Below, in pieces: positions 1-11,542 of a stretch of 64,000 nucleotides of DNA. The stretch is taken from assembly GCA_015179045.1 (NCBI GenBank), contig WHUZ01000015.1:558001-622000 (forward strand). Direction: 5' to 3'. The notes beneath the pieces were generated by a model that saw only the letters and a program-made list of their open reading frames with translations, was not told the origin of the DNA and did no database searches. The position numbers and the translations under genes were made by a program. How positions within the stretch are numbered: the first letter of the stretch is position 1; each line of letters starts with the position of its first letter. The DNA comes from Kalaharituber pfeilii (lineage: Eukaryota > Ascomycota > Pezizomycetes > Pezizales > Pezizaceae).

Positions 1-918
1 TTGTAGAAAATAATGCGTAATGCAGCGCGCTTTAAGTATTTTCAAAAAGCAAGAAAATTACCACATTGGAAACGAAACCAGACCTCGAGAAAAGTTATGA
101 GCCGAAAACCTAGTAATCAGGTCCATCTAGTGCATAGCCCAAGTTGATGGATATATGTAGTCTCATGCCAGTTGATGGGAGCAAATGTGCAGTCTGGTTG
201 CAAATAGTACATAGATACGAGCAACACAGGGGCTGCTAACCTAGTGTAGTGTACGGGTCGTGCCACCACACTAACAAGCTTATCAGAAGGTATGCGGAAC
301 AAGGGCTTCAGAGTTGTAAAGATATCCTGTTTTTAGAGCTAAGACCAGAGCATCAAATGGGCGAATTGTTTTGCCAAAATATAAGTGGATGAAACTGATA
401 GTAGTGCCTGCAATAGCTTATCATGGGCGCAAACCACAGCCATCGATCACAGTGCCCGACATCTCATACACTTTCAAGATCAAGTGGGTGGCTGGATCGC
501 TAGCCTGTTCATCAGTAGTTCATCAAAGTAATACAATAGTATATCACGTGCCACTATATGTGGTCATGCCTTGTAATGCTAGGTCTTTGTAATTATTAGA
601 TTCTAGATTATTATACCGGGCATTCAAGATGTCATTCATCGCATTTGGCTGACAAGGCATCCGTCATGAAGGCCATCTCGGCCGCAGAACTAGTGGGCCG
701 CAATGGGAGCGAGGCCATGAGCCCCCATTCATGTACGTTATCTGCTTTTAGTATTAATACATCTATATATGCTGTATGTATATATGCAAGATGGATTCCC
801 ATAGCCATGGCTTTCATTCCAAGATAGCAGATGATACTAGAATTATCCTAAATTCTGCACCCTGTAATGGTAAATATCCTGAACAGCCCCCATAAGGGCA
901 ACAATACATGTTCAGTAC
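1..918. other. Gene-free AT-rich stretch
   Basis: I see only short, uncorrelated reading frames on both strands, many of them opened by TTG or GTG rather than ATG, and none with a recognisable domain. No repeat or structured element was recognised before the inverted repeat that begins near 919. Confidence 0.6.
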
Positions 919-1622
919 ATATGTATGTGCCGGGCCATTCGTGACAGTGATTCAGTCACCACTAGTCCGGGCTATTCAGTAGCACCACGGTTCAGTATTT
1001 TTTCTCTTTACAAAGCACTATGCACTACAGTACCTACATGCCCACTACAAACGTACTCTACAGTTAATTTTGAACCCAACCAAGCTGCTGTTAAGAATGC
1101 TAGAAAAACATATTCTTATTAGAAATATGAATTAATACTTTCTTGGGAGTGAAAAACATGTCTTGGGTGATAACTCCTGACACTGTAGCCCCTCGTCCAA
1201 GCGAAAAGTCCTCTACTGCATTAAAAAAAAAAAAAACCTCTACAGCGAAATGCTTTCTCTTCAGCAAAGATCCCATTCCAGTGAAATACTCCTCATAGCA
1301 AATTGTGGAGAATCATACTAAAGTACATGTGTATGAATGAGGATTCAAAAAATATTTAAAAGCATGTAACTGCCAGAGAATGATATATGAGCAACAAACA
1401 TGAAATAAACAAATACTCCGAAGAGTTGAATAAAATTTCAAGTACGTAATCAAGCAACTATCCCGTGCTATGATATTAGTTATTGTAGCGTTAAAAGGTT
1501 AATACTGTGTTGTACAAGTACGCTTGTTGTGAATTTCCCTTACCAGTACGGTAGTGCTACGTAGCCTGGACCAGCGGTGACTAGAACGTTTGTTACGAGT
1601 GGCCCGGCACATGTACATATGT
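919..1622. mobile_element. MITE-like element with ~80-bp imperfect terminal inverted repeats
   Basis: The left arm (about 919-1000) reads CATATGTATGTGCCGGGCC and continues; its reverse complement recurs with substitutions at about 1540-1622 (GGCCCGGCACATGTACATATG). The arms match for roughly 80 bases with scattered mismatches, and the interior of about 550 bases has no coding capacity. The left arm is preceded by TA-containing sequence, but a clean target duplication is not visible. This is the architecture of a miniature inverted-repeat transposable element, here old and diverged. Confidence 0.7.
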
Positions 1623-2455
1623 CCAGGGGCTAGAATCTCGGCGGCGATAGTCTCGCGCCCAGACTATCGCCTCGGCTGCGCACGAACGACAGGGGCGATA
1701 TCATCAGTTCCATATGCTATGGCAACGGGTCTCTAGATCTGTCGAGACTAATGCAATAGACTCCCTTGCTGTAGAGTGGCAATAAGGGAAGGATTACTGG
1801 TTCGCATTATAGTCGCTTAATACCAAAGCCAAGATTTTGTCACTTTGTGAACGAGAAGATCTTTATATACAGCACATATTCATCTAGAAGTTACATATAT
1901 AACTACCAACCTGTCATGATACAAATTTAATGATGTAAATGGGACTGTCAAACATGGGTTCCGGTTCTGCCCCAGTTGGTGAACCTAACCTCTTCTTAAG
2001 ATTATGTATACCAAGCTTTCTAATATTTGTATTGCTATCGAAAGAATCGCGGTAACGAAGTTGTATATCTATGTATAATTACATCATAGTTCCCAGGCTG
2101 TCGTTGTTTCATTCCGAAACTAGCCTGAGAATATATATAGGGAGGAGGCCCACGTAGTTGCTGGCCATAAAGACGTACCGTTCTATAAATCCTGCACGGA
2201 ATTCTGTTATCTTTTGAGGGCATACACATCTCAGGGTGAGAGCGAGGATTTAGGTCCTTGTACTTCGCTCAAGGGAATTTCATTAGAAGCAAACTCGATT
2301 GTTGAGAGTTTCCCACATAGAAAACAAATGTACAGGCAACGCTGGATAACGAAGGCCAAGAATCCGACTCACTAATTTCACTAACTAGTATAGCGAGGGG
2401 CCACGTGCTGCCCTGCAAGTAGGTAGGGGGTGAAATAATGGGTCAAATGCGGAAA
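1623..2455. other. Gene-free stretch
   Basis: Short ORFs only and no domain recognised. No repeat structure was noticed between the first inverted-repeat element and the small tandem duplication near 2456. Confidence 0.5.
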
Positions 2456-2507
2456 TTTTCAGTGTATGTTATTCAGATCTCTTTTCAGTGTATGATATTC
2501 AGATCTC
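2456..2507. repeat. 26-bp tandem duplication
   Basis: Two adjacent copies of a 26-base unit starting TTTTCAGTGTATG and ending CAGATCTC lie at 2456-2481 and 2482-2507. They differ at one base (TGTT versus TGAT). This looks like a simple local duplication without obvious function. Confidence 0.85.
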
Positions 2508-3042
2508 AAGTACAAATTACAGGACTGCCAGCATCATGCCTCCTCAACGCCGCTTTGGACATCCAGCTCTAGAGAAATGGAAGATATGTTGCACTCGCAA
2601 GGAAGCAGGACAGTGCCCACTTTAGAAGACTTCTGCAAATTATTTCCTAATCCCGATGGCAAGCCAATGGCATTATCTTTGATGTCTATGAAATTGAAAT
2701 TGAAGCAGTCAGATACACTAAATTTTCTTTCTCTTTTTTGTCTGAAGATATCTTGGATTAGAGGGAGTTTACAACATCCGTAATTACAAAGCATGATTAT
2801 TAAAATAACCATAACAGCAAGAGGGCAAGCTTTTAGTCGAGATTTAGTCTCACTCGTTTCGGCTCAACCAGTGCATTGGCAATTTCAGGTGATGCATAAA
2901 TGGGCAGAGTTTGGAATACGTTTCTTGTCGCACAACTTGCTCCTGAGATAGAACTGTGCCTGAAGAAGCTTAAACTGAAGTGATAAAAACTAATTTGGTA
3001 TGAAATCCAAGTTATTCCAAGAAAAGAAGTTTAAACAGTATG

Positions 3043-3415
3043 CAGTTACACCTTGCTATACCGGACGACCGAAAACCAACACTTTCTGTCCGGTTTAACC
3101 TAGCGTCCGGTATAACAAATTTTGCAGGGGTGCCTGCCAGGGGGTAAAGAACTTAGTAAGCCAATTGAGAGATACAATATGCCTGGAGACTGGTATTCCA
3201 GCAGGATATTCTCTTCTCAATCTCCCAAGATATTACAGAACTTTGAACATTGAATTCAAGATATTGAGAATACTTCAATAATACCACTATAACACACAGA
3301 AGGTACAAAAGAAGCTTCATGGTCAGCTAGTTAGTTTATATGTAATTTGAATTTAAAAGTCTATGTTTTGTTGTCCGGTCTGGTTTAACCAGGTCCGGTA
3401 TAGCTAGGTAAACTG
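3043..3415. mobile_element. Pogo/Tigger-like MITE (373 bp)
   Basis: The left end reads CAGTTACACCTTGCTATACC and the right end, reverse complemented, CAGTTTACCTAGCTATACC, both followed by GGAC. Terminal inverted repeats starting CAGTT and carrying a CTATACCGGAC block are typical of pogo-superfamily elements and their non-autonomous derivatives (family knowledge). The CCGGTATA/TATACCGG motif also recurs inside near 3110. The base pair outside the left end is TG and outside the right end TA, so the expected TA duplication is imperfect. No transposase is encoded. Confidence 0.75.
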
Positions 3416-3679
3416 TACTTGCTGTTAATTAACCTCTGTTAACTGTGCCACAAACACTTCGTTGCTACAGCAACATTGCTTAATTTAATAATTGCCCCAA
3501 CAGCATTACCTGGATGTTGCAAAATCCCTCTATTAAATCACCACTCTGCTAAGTTTATATATAAGGCAGTACTGAGGCCACGCCCCTGATATTTCACTAT
3601 AGGAAGTAGACTTTACCTGTTGCTGAATTAATTAGTCCTGGAAAGTCCTTCACTTTCACTATAGCGCTTCTTTTCACTA

Positions 3680-3897
3680 TCCCTCGGGCACGCGAAATCA
3701 TAAAATTTCGTCCCGCCCCAAAAGAGCTTGGTTATGGAGCTCAAATGACGACAGATACCACTGCAGAGTCTGTGATGAGCCAAGTTCGAGGCTTCCATTG
3801 GCCAGTAGATGTCCTTGCGTTATGCACAGGTATTCCCAAGAAGTTTTGATACCTTTTTGGGTGGGACGAAATTTGACGCTTTCGCGTGCCCGAGAGA
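3680..3897. mobile_element. MITE with TA target duplication (218 bp)
   Basis: The ends are TCCCTCGGGCACGCGAAA (left) and, reverse complemented, TCTCTCGGGCACGCGAAA (right). The arms stay alignable for about 45 bases, through an AAATTTCGTCCC block. TA flanks both ends (3678-3679 and 3898-3899), matching a Tc1/mariner/pogo-type target duplication. The interior has no coding capacity. Direct copies of TTTCACTATAG lie outside it at about 3593, 3655, 3945 and 3966, so it may have inserted into a pre-existing tandem-repeat locus. Confidence 0.8.
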
Positions 3898-4755
3898 TAG
3901 CCAGGGCGTGTTAGCTGCGTGCACAAACGATCTCACCTATTCCTTCACTATAGCCAGGATAAGGAGTTTCACTATAGCAGGGGTCACCTGTAAGTAGGTA
4001 TTCCCTTTACTGCAAAAAAGCGACTAAACATGCAATCGATCAGGGGTTATGCATATGTACTACGTCAACGATATCATTAGTTGGGCCCTGTAAACGCAAA
4101 TAGCGGCCTTAGCTAGTGGTTGTGACAGAGCAGTAATATTCTGGAACGATACAAATAGTTTGTTAGACTGAGTACCCTGTCTATTGGAATCAAAGGTGCT
4201 ATGTACAAGGTTGTCAAGTTCTGGTTTGAAATTAGTGTTTTGTGAATTGCCTTAGTTGTCCTCCCCCACAGTCTTTTGATTAACGTGATAAGATAGCTTC
4301 CTCAAGGCATGTTTTAGCGACGGGGCCACTATGATTTTGCTCACTCTAGAGCTTTGGTCACGAGCCTTCTCACTACAGTAGTATCTGAGGCTAAATTGAA
4401 AAGCGACTGGAAGTCAGTAATCTGAAGGAGTGCTCCGTTATTACCAAGTTCGATTGGTTCCATACCTAAGCTATCATCTAACCCTATATATACGCATGCT
4501 GAGCTTAGGAAGAATCGAAGGCAAGATGGCTTTTCTTTTTCTTCACGATTCCTAGAAATGACTTGTAGATGTACAGCTCTGCGATATTTTTGTATTCTCT
4601 GCAATATCCTTCACGTAATTCGAACTAGTTCCAGATTTTCAAAACATTTCGGCTTCTTCCTCTTGTGGCACTAGTCATTAATCCCAGATTAGCCAATTGA
4701 TACTCTCATAAATTTGACTTTATTGCATGGAACTACGCCACCTATTGTTCTGTTA

Positions 4756-5226
4756 CCAGCATAAAATGATGCAACTTCCGAAGCTGTGCGCAAGGTTTTT
4801 GCAAAGGTTTGTACAAGGGTGTGACAGCCACAGGTGAATATGCGTGAAAAAGATTGGAGAAAGAAGTCACCTAGAAGAAAACGTAGTAATGAGCTAGGAA
4901 ATATCTAAAGATATCGAGGTTATTGAAGTTGCTCTACCAGATGGTGAACTCAATGGCTTGCGTTACAATGTAGGCACATGGGAATGTCTATGGCACATGA
5001 GACTGACGATTCCCAACTAAAGGAGTCCACTCAAATTTTAACATATTACGTAGAATATACTCTCCTATCCGCTGGTTATTACATCAAACAGGAAGTATTC
5101 TGAAATCCGAATACAATAACATTGACCCCACTTTTTGTGAGCACTCACCCACACCTGCCATACCCCTGTACAGGCCTGTGCACAGACCTTGCGCACAGCT
5201 TCAGAAGTTGCATCACTTTATGCTGG
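4756..5226. mobile_element. MITE with ~70-bp terminal inverted repeats and TA target duplication (471 bp)
   Basis: The left arm begins CCAGCATAAAATGATGCAAC; the right arm, reverse complemented, begins CCAGCATAAAGTGATGCAAC. The arms stay alignable for about 70 bases, including the shared GAAGCTGTGCGCAAGG block. TA lies directly outside both ends (4754-4755 and 5227-5228). Many of the differences between arms are transitions, as expected from age or from C-to-T type mutation. No transposase ORF is present. This is the best-preserved long-arm element of the left region. Confidence 0.85.
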
Positions 5227-8200
5227 TAACGAGTACAGTATCTTTGTAAAAGAATGGTGCCACCATATTTTGACTTTCTAGTAACGACCTGCCCAGGATG
5301 TAATAAGGCAATTGCAAGGGGTAGAGTAGATAAGTTTAACTTATTCAGTGCATGACCTACGGCGCCGTCTAATTTTTCCGAACAATCCCCCCTTGTTCCC
5401 CGCAGAGTAAGTGTGTCTGGCAGCCCTGAGTTTCACTCAAAAGGTGTGGGTATGCATAGGTGGGGCGAAGTCTCACATGAAATCTGAGTATCTCTTAGCA
5501 GCGCGAATCCAAAATCTAATGACAACGAAAACTGTCCGTGTATTCCATTGCAAACTGGTATAGTGATCTACCTTTACTTAGTCTTGGGGACCTGAAAATG
5601 GCACTAAGTTCTCAATCTAGGTATGAGTCCATATCTCCAGCATTCACTATACCATTTCAGTGGTGGTGGGCACTGACACTTTGACGTTCCGTTAGCCCAA
5701 TCCTACTGGCATTAGATTTTGAGGTTTCGCGCTGCAGAGGGATGCGGTAGCATACTCCGGAGAGGCGATTGCTGGTGGCAACATTTGTAATTCGAATGGA
5801 GCTGAATATGGAATCCGGCAAGACAGTGCCACAAAAGTAGTGCAGCTTAAGAATCTCCGTGCTGGGACCCTTTCCCTGGTATCATAGTTAGGGTACCGTA
5901 TTTACGTAGAGTGAGACACTATGCATCTGTATTAGCGCATTCCCTTCTGTCTCTAGAGTATGTGCAGGGGCTTCAGTCCTTTTGGAAGAATCATGTGGGT
6001 TTGCTTTTTCTGGCTCGTCCGCTTGGTATGGAAAATGTCGTTTGGCGATCCATCGCTTTCGCTGGTGGAAGAACCCACCTGCAGGCTTGCTGGCCATGGG
6101 AATGGTGCATGCTGCAATGTGGACAAACTTGTGATGCATGTCCAGTGTACTTACCACTTACGGTAGTCAACAGCAAGCTAGCTGAAACGGGTAGTCTCAA
6201 ATGGGCACTTTATTTAGTCTGGAACTTCTACTCGCTCTCCACTGCCCTTCAGCTGGTTGTACCCGCCATTATTGACTAGTGTTACGAAGCTCCGCGCCTC
6301 AATACTTTTCTCCACCGTAAAAGGATCAGGAGGCACATAATGTCTTGTGGCCTCATGTACAACATCTTCGAAGGTTGCAGTATCTACGCCCGCACGAGGA
6401 GATAACGCAGCGTTCTTTGCAGTTACGCAAAGGTTCATCTACATAGGCAAACTAAGAAGAGAGGTGCTATACTCACTTACGTAGACACTCATGAAAGTGT
6501 GCCGCAACGAGCGCAGATTTTCGCAGAGGACGGGCTGCACAATTGACGTCAAATCGTCGTTTATCATACGAGACAAGGTGAACGAGGCCAACAGATGAGG
6601 TCAAGTATCCATCCATCCATCCTCATGTTCAAAAACAGACAGTCTTCTCGCGGCAACACATTAAAAGGTTGTCACGTGGACAGATAGGATTGTTGGCGGT
6701 GGTAGCCAAAATGGCTGTTCAAGTTACCCATTGTTACTGTATTTTGAAAGTGGGGAAAAATTCACCGTTTATACCTAATCTTCTCGAAAGCAGCTTTGAC
6801 ATCTAGTACTACTTATCACCTAATGTTTCATTTTTCCTTTTATTGTTTTGCAAATCCGAGGCTACATCAGGTCTTCATCTGGCATCGATAGTGTCATTGG
6901 CACTGGAAGGCCGGCAGCGAGGGTACAGTTACTCTAAAGGCCGCTTGGTTACAGGAGAGTGGCTCAGGAAATAAAAGCCAACTACGGAGTAGTACTGATT
7001 GAGTATGCCAGTGCAACAAAAGAGGTCTAGTCTGACTAGAAGAGGTCGACGTGGGCTCCGGCACTTTGTGTGCTCAGCTTTAGCCAGGTTAGGATTAGCC
7101 AGTAGAATTAGACCTCTCCTGGTGCGCTTGGCTGTCTACTTCTGCAGGAGCTGCACACCATCGGAGTAACCTAGTCTCAATTGTGTAAGAGTGTGAAATA
7201 CAGAGGTCACCCAGACTACACTTGGTTCGACACTGCATACTACAGAGGATTAATGGTGACGCATCAACGTAGAGGACCATCTCATCAGCTTCCAGAGATA
7301 CGTTCGACGAGTGTCAGGTGTCAATGTTACCATAATATAATCTGTGAATATAGTTGATATAACTATTCAATCCTATCTGTGAAGCGATTCCCTTATTAAC
7401 TAACGTCTTGTGTGATAAAAGAGGAACAAAACTTTGTAACATGAAAATCTTCCGAGAGAGGCTCATACGTTGTTGGATTCAACTTAGCCTGCCAGCAATT
7501 GTTCAGTGCCTCACCTTCACCTTCGACCCTCCATTAAGGGAGTCCTTCCGATGCCCCTTGTACCCGATAGCCATGTGAATGGGGGTATGGACCAGGTATC
7601 CTGGTGTATTGAGTTACTACTAGGACTGTTATTTGGAAACCAGAGTACTAGTACTGCAATGCAGACATGACAGGAAGCAGCCTCGAAAAACAGTCTCTGT
7701 AATGGTGATCTAGTTTCTGGAATCTATAGCGTCAGGGGAACAAAATGCATCGCAATGTGATGGTATGCTTGTTAATTATAGCCATTTAGCTGCGTGAATT
7801 CGCACCTTTACGACAAGCGCTTGCAATTATCTGTGCTTGACAAGGTACTTGGGGATGGCATGTTTAAGTGGAAAGCGGCGATTTAGAGTGGACGAGGTTT
7901 TGAAAGCGTACTGACTGGGTTAAGAGCACTAAGTCTGCGTTTCCCACCTTAACATGCCATACCAAATAATTAAATTCAAGGTCCAGGTTGACTATATAAT
8001 GAATATATACCCATTACCAGCTTCTCTGTTTGCACTCTACGCTGGACCGATCTAAAGCGGTACAGACACTAGGGCACGGCGGTTTATGTGGTGCCGAGAC
8101 TAAGTCAGATGTACTGCAAGTAACCGGTTGGACAATGAGAACAGCCGGGAGGGGAAGAAGCTTGTAGATATCGCACCTTGCGCTCCGGTACAAGTATTCT

Positions 8201-8590
8201 AGATGCGGCTTTGCTTTTCCAGAAATTGCTTTAGCTAGCAGTCCAGGTGCTGCCCTGTTGTGGTGCGTCAGCAGGCATTGCACAACTGTGACAAATAGAT
8301 AGTTCTTTTTTCTTTTCTGCTTCCATCGGATGTTCTTTTGTTCTACTTCCTCTCTATTCCTTTTTTCCATCTCTCAGGAGGCCAGCGCAGATCAGCAGGA
8401 GAATTCGGGAACTTCGGGAAAGCCGAGCTCTAAGACAGTTGCGCTAGCTTGGGGCAAACGATGCTTCAAGTTGCTGCAAGCAGACTATCAAATTGCTATT
8501 GGTGTGAAAGATGAAACATTGAGCAAATTGAACTTGAATTGCTATTTGCTCGGGTGCGTGCAGTGCACAGTGCTGTGGCAGTTGCAAGCA
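5227..8590. other. Gene-poor stretch with a possible degraded minus-strand coding segment near 6214-6600
   Basis: No gene is securely supported. On the minus strand a plausible exon (about 6480-6600) ends at a GTAAGT donor and is followed by a TAG acceptor just before 6438. The frames on either side do not join cleanly into a family I know. The 6214-6438 frame (start MNLCVTAKN, with a GVDTATFEDVV segment) looks protein-like but is unidentified. A TATCCATCCATCCATCC microsatellite lies near 6606. Confidence 0.3.
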
Positions 8591-9290
8591 AGGTCTTCAC
8601 CTCACATCGCGCTCAATTGTGGCCATTGCTCTGATCGCTCATCGAGCCCAGGGCACCGCTGCTCATCGCGACAGCAGGGCGTGCTCGGGCTGCTGATCTG
8701 ACGAGACTGGCCCCAGTGCCGCACTGCAGCCGTGCGTTTCCCCGGAGCTGCGCCCTCATCCCATCGCATCCCCAGCTCATGCTTACTTGCCTCTCCGCAG
8801 AGCCAGCAGCGGCGCATGGCATGGGCGAGGCCGAGAGCTACTCCGACGGGGCCTGCACGCTGGCCGCCCGCTCGCCTACCGCTCTCTGCAAGCTGCCTCG
8901 GGCTCCGCGCTGCACCTCGCGCGCTGCAGCGCCTAGGGACTGGCCGCAGCGTCCGGCGCTCTCACGCAGCAGGGCGCGAGGTTGGTACTGTAGGCTGGTG
9001 CAGCAGCCCCTCCAGTGCCGAGCCGCGGAGCGCGAGCGGACGGAGGCATGCGTCCAGCGGGCATGGCGGTCTGGCTGCAGAGGATGGCGATTGATGCTAT
9101 CGGCCAGACTGCGCCGCTATCACTAGTAGCCCAGCACGCCTCCCGTGGAGCCCTCGTCCCACGTCCCACGTCCCCCACCAAGTCCTGTGCGGCTAGCTCC
9201 GAGAACCTCATCAAGCCTCTCCCCGCCGAAGTCCCCGGCCCCCTTGCCCTGGTAAATGAGGATTGCTGGTAAGAACTTAGGCCGATTGCA
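8590..9290. promoter_or_regulatory. GC-rich block upstream of the G-alpha gene
   Basis: About 700 bases are strikingly richer in G+C and CpG than the surroundings, and start about 1.6 kb before the G-alpha ATG. Long open frames exist on both strands here, but they are what high GC produces and show no domain or splice logic. Similar blocks precede the lipase and NAPE-PLD genes. A promoter or 5' leader role is inference. Confidence 0.4.
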
Positions 9291-10193
9291 AGAGGCGTTT
9301 GGCGCTTTCGCTCGGAGATGTGGTGCTGTATTTCCTATTTCCTCTGCGTGCCATCCGCATAGCATTCTATGTTCCGTCATTCCCCCCCCCCCCCCCACCC
9401 CCCCCAATCCATGCGCTCGAAACTCCTCCCGTTGACTCCTAAACATCCTCCCTTAACTTGTCCATCTCCCATTTTCTGGCGCCCTCAAACTGGTGCCTCC
9501 TGTTACACTGCTGTCTGCATACAGCTGATACTAGAGTTCTCAAGTTGGTCTACCACCCCCTCTTCGTCCTGTAGCACGGTGATTACGGACAGGGGAATTT
9601 ATTGACCGAGCCGCCGATATATGACTTTGATATTAACTTCCAAGTCCCGATCACCCAGGTGTATCACAAGCCTCTTTGTTACTCGTGGCGGCTCGCCTTC
9701 TTCCCCAAAGCGTCACAGGTCTTAACCACCACACTGCAACTCTATACCGCCGCCTTTCGTCGCCATTCATACTATACCCCTCCCTTCCTCCATCCACCCC
9801 CTCATCACTCCACCCCCCCCCACAACACCTCCATTTCTCCTTCCTGCCGTTAGCAAGATACTGCACTGGCGGAACAACAGACAAGGCGAAAACAGTCTGG
9901 TTCACCAGCTGGAGGTAAGGCATTGAACAGAGGCTTCTACAGTGGGAATTGGAGTGTCACAGCAACAAGCCCAGCTAGTACCCAAGTCCAACTTTCTCTG
10001 AGTTCTCAATTAGCCATCGAAGGAGTACAACCAAATCTGGTACGTTTTATCCTACTTCTTCCCACCGCACTCATCAACGCGGACGACGAACCCTTTTCTT
10101 TACTTATTTGAACTCTTTTAATTCTTTGTTAAGGTTACAGGTCGGCTTCGGGCGATCACCAATCGAAGAGGCAAGGTGGCTCGGTTTCTCGCA
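9291..10193 (+). promoter_or_regulatory. C-run and pyrimidine-rich leader of the G-alpha gene
   Basis: A run of about 15 C, one A and about 8 C starts near 9382, followed by several hundred bases of CT-rich sequence, as is common just upstream of fungal transcription starts. A possible 5'-UTR intron runs from about 10040 (GTACGT donor) to TTAAG near 10134. No coding function is assigned. Confidence 0.35.
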
Positions 10194-11542
10194 ATGTGTA
10201 TGGGAAGCAACGGCAACGATGCCGGATCCCAGAGATCAAAGGCAATTGATAAACAGATCAGGTCCGATGAGAAGAGAATGGCCAGGGAGGTCAAGCTCTT
10301 GCTTCTAGGTATGTTAAAGTTTGTTATTAATTGACCTAAAGCTAAGGTTGAGCTTAACGCAGGCGCCGGGGAGAGCGGAAAATCGACTATCCTCAAGCAA
10401 ATGAAGCTTATCCACACTTCTGGATTTTCGAAATCCGACCGAGATGACTATCGCGTGATCATCTTCTCAAATTTGCTTACTTCGCTCAAACTTATATTGG
10501 AAGCAATGGAAAATTATGAAATCAAATTTGAGAATAAGGAAAACGAGGTACATACTTGACGACACATGGCTATTAGTAGTCTATCACTCTAATACCTTGA
10601 TTCCCCTAGAAATATGTGGATACGATTCATACGGACCGGGAGTTGGGCACGGGCGAATTCTTTCCCAATGAATACCAGCCAGCTTTCCGAAGTTTATGGC
10701 TTGACAGAGGGGTCCAAGAAACCGTTCACCGAGGCAATGAGTTTGCGTTGCACGACAACTTAGCATAGTAAGGATCATGATTCCCACGACGAATTTCATT
10801 CCCGAGGGATATCAAGTCTGACGCTGGAATCGATGTATAGTTATTTCGAAAATCTCGACAGGCTATTCTCTTCCACATATATTCCGTCAGATCAAGATAT
10901 CTTACGGTCTCGACTCAAAACCACTGGGATCACTGAAACAGTATTTGACCTTGGGGCATTGACGTACCGCATGTTTGATGTCGGTGGTCAAAGATCAGAA
11001 CGGAAAAAATGGATACATTGCTTCGAAAATGTCACCGCATTGCTATTCTTGGTGGCCATTAGTGGATACGATCAATGTTTAGTGGAGGATAAGGATGCGG
11101 TAAGTCTAGCCCAGTGGGCAGCCATACCGATGCTGACATCCAAAGCTAGAACCAAATGCAAGAAGCCTTGATGTTATTTGAAAGCATATGTAACTCTCAA
11201 TGGTTCCTTCAAACCTCGATCATCCTGTTTCTGAATAAGGAGGATTTGTTCAGGAAGAAGCTTCCATTCTCTCCAGTGAGGAAATATTTCCCAGATTATA
11301 CTGGAGACCCGAAAAGCTTCAAACAGGCATCCGAGTTCTTTCAAGGGAACTTCAGAAGGCTCAACAGAAATCCCACAAAAGTAGGTGCTGTATTTCTCCT
11401 TTCTGAGCCCATATACTGATTTTATGCTTAGGACATTTATGTGCATTTCACCAACGCTACAGATACAAATTTACTCAAGATCACAATGAGCAGTGTTCAA
11501 GACATGATCTTACAGAAAAATCTCCAGACCTTGGTTTTGTAA
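10194..11542 (+). CDS. gna-2: Heterotrimeric G-protein alpha subunit, fungal group II (GNA-2-like)
   Basis: Six exons: 10194-10308, 10363-10547, 10610-10767, 10841-11099, 11150-11380 and 11432-11542, joining in frame to 352 aa, the usual G-alpha length. Visible motifs are the P-loop GAGESGKS (residues 39-46), switch I with Arg177 and TTGIT, DVGGQ (199-203, catalytic Gln203), NKED (268-271) and the base-contact loop TNATDT (323-328). It should bind and hydrolyse GTP at the plasma membrane and couple to seven-helix receptors. The MC start without Gly2, the [13 protein letters not shown] segment and the LVL C-terminus without a pertussis-toxin cysteine fit group II fungal subunits. Cys2 is a possible palmitoylation site. 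All introns are 50-73 nt with GT-AG ends. Identification of the family is certain; assignment to group II is from remembered family features. Confidence 0.95.

Noticed and set aside
8716..9126. Overlapping 120-136 codon frames in the GC-rich block before G-alpha
   Set aside because: Frames open on both strands at once, with Arg/Ala/Pro/Cys composition typical of CpG-rich non-coding DNA.
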